Shown here: positions 1-5,886 of the stretch, one piece after another
Numbering within the stretch: position 1 is the first letter of the stretch
How the letters are laid out: every line of letters begins with the position of its first letter
Made by a program: the position numbers and the translations under genes
DNA from: Verrucomicrobiales bacterium
GTDB taxonomy: Bacteria; Verrucomicrobiota; Verrucomicrobiia; Verrucomicrobiales; DEV007
Assembly: GCA_002708885.1 (NCBI GenBank)
Contig: PAPL01000004.1
Location: forward strand, 7,659 to 13,544
DNA length: 5,886 nt
Direction of reading: 5' to 3'
Notes under the pieces: model-generated
Databases searched by the model: none
The model's input: the letters and a program-made list of their open reading frames with translations, nothing else
Told to the model about the DNA's origin: nothing

Positions 1-1766
1 GCAAACCAATCACGTACCGCGCAGAGGAGCTCGGCACAGTATTCATTAGAGGATCCGAGAAATGGAATCCTCCTTGGGAAAGCCTCAATGAAAATGTACA
101 CTACGCAAGACCAGACCAGTCCCTATTCTCAAGTGACGACGTTTACATTGATCATTCCAATCCTTTCCTTGTCCCTCTCGCCTCGACTCCCTACGACCGG
201 CAGGGAAAACCAGAACATGAACGTACAGGAAACGGAGATCCCGAACTGATCTATAATTGCGGACAAATCATTGTGAACGGAAGACCATGGAAGCAACTTC
301 CATTTCTGAAAGAGGTCTTGAAAGAACCTGAGAGCTGGTTCTTTAAAAGTAAAACTGGAGAAATCTATATAAATTTCGGCAAAGAAGATCCTGCCAAGCA
401 ATTCGTGGAGATAACCACAAGGAGGAGAATATTTGCCCCACACTTAATCGGAATAGGCCATATCATCGTGGAAGGGTTTGTCATGGAGCACTGCGGCAAT
501 CAGTACCCAACTAATTTTTGGAACACACCCAAATGGGCACAGGCAGGAGCACTCGGCCTTCGCGGAGGACATCACTGGATCATCAGAAATAACCTAATCC
601 GATATGCTGGAACTGACGGACTCGATATGGGTGCCGGAGGAGGACAAAACGAACGCAAAGCAACAAAAGTTCCGGGCGCTCCCCTGGGACACAATAATTT
701 AATTGAGAAAAACTACATTATCGAGAATGGCGCAGGGGGAATAATTGGAGCCCAGAGCAACAACCTCATCATTCGCAACAATGTTATAATGTTTAATAAT
801 ACGCTCGGATTCACGGGCAAGAAGAGATACGAGCATGCGGGAATTAAAAGCCACGCCATTCGTGATGGTCTGATCGAGCGCAATTATGTTGCAGACAATC
901 AACTCAGCGAAGGGATCTGGCTTGATAATCAATTTCCCAACACTCGCGTCACCCGTAACGTCAGTGCAAATAACGGATCCCGGGGAATCTTCCTTGAAAT
1001 GAGTGATTACAAATACAATATGGCACTCATTGATCACAACATATCAGTAGGAAATCATAAGATTCAGTTTTACGTACATGATGCTTCAGGGTCCACCGTA
1101 ATGCATAATCTGTTCGCTAATAGTCCATCAGATGCACATTACGGACAAGGAACATATATTTACCAAGTCAATGCAAGGACCAAGACCGGCTACCATTCAA
1201 TTTATAATAATATATTGATTAATCATAGAGTAATGATGGATATCAATTATCCCTCCCATCGTAGCGGTCCCCAACGTCTAGATCATAATGTTTATGATGC
1301 ATCCATGGAATCGAGGACCTTCATTATCAATAACGCATCAGACAAACCCTCTCCCTGGAAGCCAAAAGAATTTTATGAGATGGTAAAAAAAGAAGTGGGT
1401 GATGGTCAGCCAACTCCACTTCACGGAGGATCTAAAGTTGCTATGACATTACATGAATGGCGAAATTTCTGGGCCCATCATGATCTAAAAAACGATCAGA
1501 ACAGTGTCGCCAAGAAAGGGATGACAGTCTCCTACGATCAAGAAAACCTCAGACTCAACATCAAAATTCCATTTGATCCAACCAGCCTCGGATCAATTGA
1601 TTACGAAAAGGTAAAATTGGATTTCCTCGGGACCCCGGTTCCGAAAAATGGCAATGCCGTTCCGGGACCATTCCAATCCCTGAAACGCGGAAATAATATT
1701 TTCCGTGTATGGGATGGATTGCCACTCCTCAATAAGGGGGAATTGCCGTCCAAAAATAAAAAATAG
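1..1766 (+). CDS. Right-handed parallel beta-helix protein, probable secreted polysaccharide-degrading enzyme (5'-truncated)
   Basis: The frame is open from the left edge (first full codon at 3) to the TAG at 1764-1766, giving 587 visible residues. The GTG at 273 is not a convincing start, because the 90 residues before it are clearly part of the protein: an opening beta coil (PITYRAEELGTVFIRGS) and a stretch leading directly into ELIYNCGQIIVNGRPWKQ. The true start and any signal peptide lie outside. Residues about 149-433 of the visible fragment form a beta-helix, with repeated turns of the pattern N-x-L-I-x-x-N-x-I-x-x-N, for example NNLIEKNYIIEN, NNLIIRNNVI, GLIERNYVADN and TRVTRNVSANN. 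The C-terminal part has a compact tail ending near DFLGTPVPKNG...PGPFQ, a closing seen in secreted beta-helix enzymes. The fold is used by many polysaccharide lyases and some glycoside hydrolases. I cannot assign a CAZy family or substrate; a canonical PL6 active-site pattern was not evident. The next gene starts 27 bases downstream, which suggests one operon acting on one glycan. Confidence 0.85.
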   Translation, partial: KPITYRAEELGTVFIRGSEKWNPPWESLNENVHYARPDQSLFSSDDVYIDHSNPFLVPLASTPYDRQGKPEHERTGNGDPELIYNCGQIIVNGRPWKQLPFLKEVLKEPESWFFKSKTGEIYINFGKEDPAKQFVEITTRRRIFAPHLIGIGHIIVEGFVMEHCGNQYPTNFWNTPKWAQAGALGLRGGHHWIIRNNLIRYAGTDGLDMGAGGGQNERKATKVPGAPLGHNNLIEKNYIIENGAGGIIGAQSNNLIIRNNVIMFNNTLGFTGKKRYEHAGIKSHAIRDGLIERNYVADNQLSEGIWLDNQFPNTRVTRNVSANNGSRGIFLEMSDYKYNMALIDHNISVGNHKIQFYVHDASGSTVMHNLFANSPSDAHYGQGTYIYQVNARTKTGYHSIYNNILINHRVMMDINYPSHRSGPQRLDHNVYDASMESRTFIINNASDKPSPWKPKEFYEMVKKEVGDGQPTPLHGGSKVAMTLHEWRNFWAHHDLKNDQNSVAKKGMTVSYDQENLRLNIKIPFDPTSLGSIDYEKVKLDFLGTPVPKNGNAVPGPFQSLKRGNNIFRVWDGLPLLNKGELPSKNKK

Positions 1767-1767
1767 A

Positions 1768-1793
1768 TCTTACAGAAAAATATTTTAGTAAGA
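1768..1793 (+). promoter_or_regulatory. Possible hairpin spanning the intergenic gap and the start region of the lyase gene
   Basis: Arms TCTTAC (1768-1773) and GTAAGA (1788-1793) are exact reverse complements. After an A-A mismatch the pairing resumes with one G-T and three A-T pairs around an AATA loop. The structure fills nearly the whole gap between the two genes, and its right arm abuts the ATG at 1794, where a ribosome-binding site would sit. No good Shine-Dalgarno sequence is present. It could modulate translation or be a processing site. It lacks a GC-rich stem and a following U tract, so it is not a typical terminator. The stem is AT-rich and could be chance. Confidence 0.3.
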
Positions 1794-4466
1794 ATGAAAA
1801 GAACCATAATCATCATCTTTAGCATCTTTTGGATGAGTGGGTTCTCCTTTTCAGGGGAAGATTCATTCATTCACCCAGGACTACTTCATAATGAAACCGA
1901 CATTCAGCGCATGCGGGAAGCCGTCACCAATGAAAGAGGAGCTATCTATGAAGGTTTTAAAGCATTACTAGAAAGCGATTATTCAAAAGCTGATTACAAA
2001 ATGAGAGGCCCCTTTCCTGAATGGGGTCGAGCGCCGAACATTCGGACAGGAGAAGCTCAGAGTGATGCGAGAGCGTCTTACGAAAACGCATTAATGTGGG
2101 CGATTACAGGAAAAAAAGAACACGCAAGGAAATCCATTGAAATAATTAACGCCTGGGCCGGATCACTAAAAAAAGTTACAGGAATTGACGGTGTATTGGC
2201 GGCAGGAATTCAGGGATTCAAATTTGTTAACGCAGCGGAAATTCTACGTCACACAAATTCCGGATGGCCAGAAGAGGATGCTGAACGTTGCGAGAAATGG
2301 TTCATGGATGCCTGGCACCCAACGATCGAGCATTATGCCTACTTTGCTAATGGGAACTGGGAAACTGCAGCATTGCAAACAAACATGGCAATCGCAATAT
2401 ATTGCAGTGACAGAAAGCTGTTCGAAAGCACTGTCCGGTATGCCGTTAATGGTGCAGGAAACGGAAGCATTAACCACCTCATTGTTTACCCGTCAGGTCA
2501 ATGTCAGGAAACTACAAGAGCGCAGCACTATGCACAGCTCGGATTAGGACTGTTAGGAGGCGCCGCAGAAATAGCATGGAACCAGGGCGTTGATCTTTAT
2601 GGATGGAATGACAACAGGATCCTTAAAGGTTTTGAATACACAGCAAAATATGGGCTCGGAGAGGATGTGCCCTATCAACATTATCTTGATCGTACCGGAA
2701 AGTACGGCCTTGGCGGACAGCACAAAAATTACACGGAAATATCAACAGTTAGCCGAGGCAATTTTTATCCAATATTTGAGAAACCATTTAATCATTATAC
2801 TAAAAGAAGAAATATCAAAGCCCCATACTCTGCCCGGGTCGTACAGCTTAAGAGACCAGAAGGCCCGACCCGTGACTATGTGGGACTTGGCACATTAACT
2901 CACTGGAGACTTCCCTCTAATGATGCAAATCCGGTGAACTCACCAGGAACTCCCGCGGGCCTAGTGGCTAAAAGTAAAGAGAACGGGATCCTGATCAGCT
3001 GGGTCAGATCAGTCGACCCTATCAGCTGCACAAATGCTCAGAAATACACTCTCAGCCGCAGGAGCAACGACAATGAAAAATTCAAGATTATCAGCTCGGA
3101 AATTACCGAGACCCATTTCCATGATCAATCCGCGAAAAGAGGAACCCTTTACCATTACGTTGTAACAGCAACAAATGAACACGGCACGAGCAAAAGATCC
3201 GCCGAGCTGGCAGCTTGCAGTCATCTGCCAGGACCGTGGCTAAGTAAGGACATTGGAAATGTCGCGATAAAAGGATATAGCAAATTTAACGGATCCAGAT
3301 TCACTCTCGAAGGAGAAGGGAATGACATTGGAGGCACAAGTGATGCGTTTCACTTCGCATATGCACCAATGACAGGCGAAGGGACCATCACTGCCAGAAT
3401 CGTCCGTCCAATGAGCTCTCAATGGACCAAGCCAGGAATAATGATGCGTAAGACCCTTGCCGCAGATTCGCCTCACGCTTCGGTTCTCTTATTACCTCAT
3501 TGGAAAGGAGCACTAGTTAGCAGATCGGCCAAAGGCAAAACAACGCAAGTGTCAGGAATGACCGAACTTGGCGAAAATCACGTCATAAAAAAGAACCGTC
3601 TCAGCACTCCTTACTGGGTCAGACTAATTAGATTCAGAAATACTTTCACAGGTTACTTGTCCAGTGACGGGACTGACTGGAAACAGATCGGCTCAATAGA
3701 AATTCCAATGGGTGGAACATTCTATGTGGGACTACCTGCCTGTTCACAGCTTAACAGTGTCACCACCACAGTCACTTACGATAGCGTCAGTATCCCCTCA
3801 TGGAGAACCCCCAATAAAGAGAAAATTATTATGTCAAGACCAGAGCCCAGGTGGCATAAAAAGGCATGGGTCGAACGGCATAAAAAGTTCAATGAACGGG
3901 CCAAAAAAGGGAACGTTGATCTTATCATGATCGGAGATTCAATCACCCATTGGTGGGACACTGCCGGAAAAGAAATATGGGAAAAGTATTATACAAAGCG
4001 CAACGCCCTTAATCTGGCCATTAGCGGGGACAGGACGGAGCATGTTTTATGGAGACTGGAGAATGGAAACATTGAAGGAATCTCTCCGAAACTTGCCACG
4101 CTTATGATAGGCACAAATAATCACATGAGCAGTTCGCCTGAGTACACGGCCCGTGACATTCGACTCATCGTTCAAAAACTCCGGTCCAAACTTCCCCAAA
4201 CAAAGATACTAGTTCTGGCAATATTTCCCCGGGGAGGGAATGATGATGACGCCGCCAGACAGAAAAATATGGAGGTTAACCGACTCATCAGCGACATTGG
4301 TGAGGAAGATATGGTTCATTTCCTCAATATAAATGAAACATTCCTAAATAATCGCAGGATCCGGAATGATCTAATCCCTGATGGAACGCATCCCAATGAG
4401 AAGGGATATTCTGCCTGGGCCCGGGCCACAGAGCCCACAATTTCAAAATTGATGGGGGAAAATTGA
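1794..4466 (+). CDS. Secreted multidomain alginate-lyase-like / FN3 / beta-sandwich / SGNH esterase fusion protein
   Basis: This 890-residue protein begins with a signal peptide: MKR, a run of hydrophobic residues, then a likely cut near SFS-GE at residues 20-21. Residues about 25-372 look like an alginate-lyase-family (PF05426-like, perhaps PL38-type) alpha/alpha toroid: HPGLLHNETDIQRM at the start, NGNWETA near 186-192, GQCQETTRAQHYAQLGLG at 235-252, and GFEYTAKYGLGEDVP at 279-293. Candidate catalytic residues are Arg242, His245 and Tyr246. Residues about 382-474 are a fibronectin type III domain (SPGTPAGL start, YHYVVTATNEHGTS end). Residues about 479-669 are a beta-sandwich of the DUF1349/concanavalin-like kind, probably glycan-binding. 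Residues about 682-888 are an SGNH hydrolase related to PAF-acetylhydrolase: GDSIT with Ser716, Gly745 in SGDRTEH, Asn775 in GTNN, and Asp863/His866 in DGTHPN. It would cleave a glycan and remove ester groups. The substrate is inferred only; alginate or another uronic-acid polymer is plausible. The ATG at 1794 is chosen because it precedes the signal peptide; the ribosome-binding site is weak. Confidence 0.88.
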   Translation: MKRTIIIIFSIFWMSGFSFSGEDSFIHPGLLHNETDIQRMREAVTNERGAIYEGFKALLESDYSKADYKMRGPFPEWGRAPNIRTGEAQSDARASYENALMWAITGKKEHARKSIEIINAWAGSLKKVTGIDGVLAAGIQGFKFVNAAEILRHTNSGWPEEDAERCEKWFMDAWHPTIEHYAYFANGNWETAALQTNMAIAIYCSDRKLFESTVRYAVNGAGNGSINHLIVYPSGQCQETTRAQHYAQLGLGLLGGAAEIAWNQGVDLYGWNDNRILKGFEYTAKYGLGEDVPYQHYLDRTGKYGLGGQHKNYTEISTVSRGNFYPIFEKPFNHYTKRRNIKAPYSARVVQLKRPEGPTRDYVGLGTLTHWRLPSNDANPVNSPGTPAGLVAKSKENGILISWVRSVDPISCTNAQKYTLSRRSNDNEKFKIISSEITETHFHDQSAKRGTLYHYVVTATNEHGTSKRSAELAACSHLPGPWLSKDIGNVAIKGYSKFNGSRFTLEGEGNDIGGTSDAFHFAYAPMTGEGTITARIVRPMSSQWTKPGIMMRKTLAADSPHASVLLLPHWKGALVSRSAKGKTTQVSGMTELGENHVIKKNRLSTPYWVRLIRFRNTFTGYLSSDGTDWKQIGSIEIPMGGTFYVGLPACSQLNSVTTTVTYDSVSIPSWRTPNKEKIIMSRPEPRWHKKAWVERHKKFNERAKKGNVDLIMIGDSITHWWDTAGKEIWEKYYTKRNALNLAISGDRTEHVLWRLENGNIEGISPKLATLMIGTNNHMSSSPEYTARDIRLIVQKLRSKLPQTKILVLAIFPRGGNDDDAARQKNMEVNRLISDIGEEDMVHFLNINETFLNNRRIRNDLIPDGTHPNEKGYSAWARATEPTISKLMGEN

Positions 4467-4573
4467 TTTTTCTACCCATTAATATGATTATCAATGAGAT
4501 ATAATAGATGATACTTTTATGATTATTGTTAATGGCGAGGATAATTAATAAGAGAGAGCTTAAAATATTTCAT
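4467..4573 (+). promoter_or_regulatory. AT-rich intergenic spacer, possible promoter for the beta-propeller gene
   Basis: This spacer is strongly AT-rich. It contains a perfect -10-like TATAAT at 4500-4505, but no good -35 element at the usual 16-18 base spacing. An inverted repeat CCATTAA (4476-4482) / TTAATGG (4529-4535) and a direct repeat ATGATTAT (4484-4491 and 4519-4526) flank it. All of these are short and may be chance in such a composition. A purine run, AAGAGAGAG, at 4550-4558 is the only candidate ribosome-binding site and lies rather far (15 bases) from the ATG at 4574. No rho-independent terminator for the preceding gene is visible. Confidence 0.25.
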
Positions 4574-5886
4574 ATGAATAAATCTTATTTTGCCAGCCTT
4601 TGCCTCCTTTCTATGATAGGAGCGTCCATCCTGTCAGGATGGCTACTGCAGAGCACCGCAAAAACAGTTAAGGAATCATCCAACCTCAAAGCAAATACTC
4701 CAAAGGCTCCGGCAAAAATAGGATATCCCTCTTTAATGAGCCCGCACTCAGCACCAATTGCACTGTATGGGAACCGACTATTTGTCGCAAACACTCCATC
4801 CGACACTGTGGACGTAATTAATACTAAGACTCGAAAAGTAGTTAAAAGAATAAATGTTGGTATTGATCCGGTCAGCATATCCGTGAGACCGGACGGAAAA
4901 GAAGTATGGGTAGCAAATCATGTCTCAGATTCTGTCAGTATTATTGATAATGATCGTACAAGCCCTACCTTTCTTAGGGCCATTGATACGGTCCAAGACT
5001 TTGATAAAAAAAATAAATCCACACGCTTTGATGAACCTGTAGGAATTGCATTCGCCAATAACTCAAAAGCTTACGTTGCGCTCTCCTCAGAAAATAAAAT
5101 AGCAGTCATTGACGTTGCTTCCCGCCAGGTCAAGAAACGCCTTGAAATTACAGCGCAAGACCCGCGTGCTATCGTAGTCCGCAATGACCGACTCTACGTA
5201 ATCCCATTCGAATCAAATAATAAAACTCAACTCTCCGGGGGATACAAGATCGACGGTGACTTAGTAACTTTTAATGCTCACGAACACTCCATCGCCAATA
5301 ACAATGTTTTGTCCCTTGGGCATGTGACTGACATTGTTAAGCACCCAAGAGTACCTGACAGGGACCTCTATATTTTTGATACTAAGACTGATAAACTGAT
5401 TAGAACTGTCGATACCCTAGGCACATTGCTTTATGGTCTCACTGTTGACTCCAAAGGCAATGTATTCATTGCTCAAACCGATGCCCGTAATGACATTAAT
5501 GGAAGGTCAGGCACCAAAAAGCACAGCCTTAAAGAGTTGGAGAACCGTGCATTTCTCAACCAGATCACAAGAGTTTCACTTAGTAAAAATGAATCGGGGA
5601 AACCTACCTTCATCAACCTCGAACCATTACCTCCAAATCATCCCGGCCCAGGACAAGCTCTCGCTACTCCATTCGCCATACAAATCAGTGATGATGATTC
5701 TACTCTAGTCGCTACTGCTGCAGGCTCCGACAAAGTGTTTACTGTTGATGTAGAAACTGGAAAAGTCATGGGCAGAGTTAGAGTCGAGTCGGCTCCCCGG
5801 GGAATTGCACTCGAAACATCTTCGTCAGGAAGACTGTCTCAGGCGTGGATCCTAAATGCCGTAGCTAATTCAGTCTCACTCATTGA
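4574..5886 (+). CDS. Exported YVTN-family beta-propeller repeat protein (3'-truncated)
   Basis: The frame is open from the ATG at 4574 to the right edge, giving 437 residues without a stop. The N-terminus (MNKSYFASLCLLSMIG, then ASILSGWLL) is a signal peptide or membrane anchor; the single Cys10 is not in a lipobox. From about residue 60 on, propeller blades are visible with the YVTN pattern: NRLFVANTPSDTVDVINTKT (68-87), KEVWVANHVSDSVSIID (109-125), SKAYVALSSENKIAVIDVAS (164-183), a blade ending DLYIFDTKTDKLIRTV (264-279), STLVATAAGSDKVFTVDVET (376-395), and a last one at SQAWILNAVANSVSLI (422-437). A less regular stretch (about 204-262) interrupts the blades. Such propellers mediate binding or accompany periplasmic redox enzymes, and relatives often continue into a c-type cytochrome domain, which would be beyond the window. 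An in-frame ATG at 4532 would add 14 residues (MARIINKRELKIFH); 4574 is preferred for its cleaner signal peptide and the upstream purine run. The function and any link to the upstream enzymes are unknown. Confidence 0.8.
   Translation, partial: MNKSYFASLCLLSMIGASILSGWLLQSTAKTVKESSNLKANTPKAPAKIGYPSLMSPHSAPIALYGNRLFVANTPSDTVDVINTKTRKVVKRINVGIDPVSISVRPDGKEVWVANHVSDSVSIIDNDRTSPTFLRAIDTVQDFDKKNKSTRFDEPVGIAFANNSKAYVALSSENKIAVIDVASRQVKKRLEITAQDPRAIVVRNDRLYVIPFESNNKTQLSGGYKIDGDLVTFNAHEHSIANNNVLSLGHVTDIVKHPRVPDRDLYIFDTKTDKLIRTVDTLGTLLYGLTVDSKGNVFIAQTDARNDINGRSGTKKHSLKELENRAFLNQITRVSLSKNESGKPTFINLEPLPPNHPGPGQALATPFAIQISDDDSTLVATAAGSDKVFTVDVETGKVMGRVRVESAPRGIALETSSSGRLSQAWILNAVANSVSLI

Noticed and set aside
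273..275. GTG as the start of the beta-helix gene
   Set aside because: The same frame is open to the left edge and encodes family-typical beta-helix lead sequence, so the gene is truncated by the window rather than starting here.
129..443. Minus-strand open frame of 104 codons
   Set aside because: It lies opposite the beta-helix gene, has no recognisable domain, and the opposing frame has clear family features.
2185..2898. Two plus-strand open frames (2185-2547 and 2590-2898) inside the lyase domain
   Set aside because: They are out-of-frame shadows of the fusion gene, with compositions unlike real proteins and no ribosome-binding sites.
4221..4237. Palindrome TTCCCCGGGGA as a possible regulatory site or terminator stem
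   Set aside because: It lies inside the SGNH coding region, has no loop or U tract, and is explained by codons for the FPRGG stretch.
4585..4878. Minus-strand open frame of 97 codons with a hydrophobic start
   Set aside because: It overlaps the start of the propeller gene, whose translation shows a signal peptide and YVTN blades; the minus frame shows no family.
5433..5708. Plus-strand open frame of 91 codons
   Set aside because: It is a shadow in another frame of the propeller gene.

Overview
The window holds three genes, all on the + strand: two complete or nearly complete genes for secreted carbohydrate-active proteins, followed by a YVTN-type beta-propeller gene that runs off the right edge. 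There is no RNA gene, insertion sequence, CRISPR array or phage gene that I can see. Base composition is moderately AT-rich, start codons lack strong Shine-Dalgarno sequences, and the protein families (right-handed beta-helix proteins, alginate-lyase-fold proteins, PAF-acetylhydrolase-like SGNH hydrolases, YVTN propellers) are typical of polysaccharide-degrading bacteria of the Planctomycetes/Verrucomicrobia/Lentisphaerae group, with Bacteroidetes as a less likely alternative. This placement is inference from protein style only.

Layout: positions 1-1766 carry the C-terminal 587 residues of a right-handed parallel beta-helix protein, probably a polysaccharide lyase or glycosidase. The reading frame stays open to the left edge, so its true start lies outside the window. 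After a gap of only 27 bases, 1794-4466 encodes an 890-residue exported protein with four modules in one chain: an alginate-lyase-like alpha/alpha toroid, a fibronectin type III domain, a beta-sandwich domain of the DUF1349/concanavalin-like kind, and a C-terminal SGNH/GDSL esterase with a complete Ser-Gly-Asn-His set. The 107-base AT-rich spacer 4467-4573 may hold a promoter. From 4574 to the right edge lies the N-terminal 437 residues of an exported YVTN beta-propeller protein.

How they may work together: the beta-helix protein and the lyase-esterase fusion look like a co-transcribed pair that attacks one polysaccharide outside the cytoplasm. The lyase domain would cut a uronic-acid-containing chain while the fused esterase removes acyl (perhaps acetyl) groups that would block the lyase. 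The propeller protein is probably a separate transcription unit; related proteins often continue into a c-type cytochrome domain, but that part is not in the window. The most unusual element is the lyase-FN3-beta-sandwich-SGNH fusion. I found no sign of a defence system, mobile element or other novel machinery.
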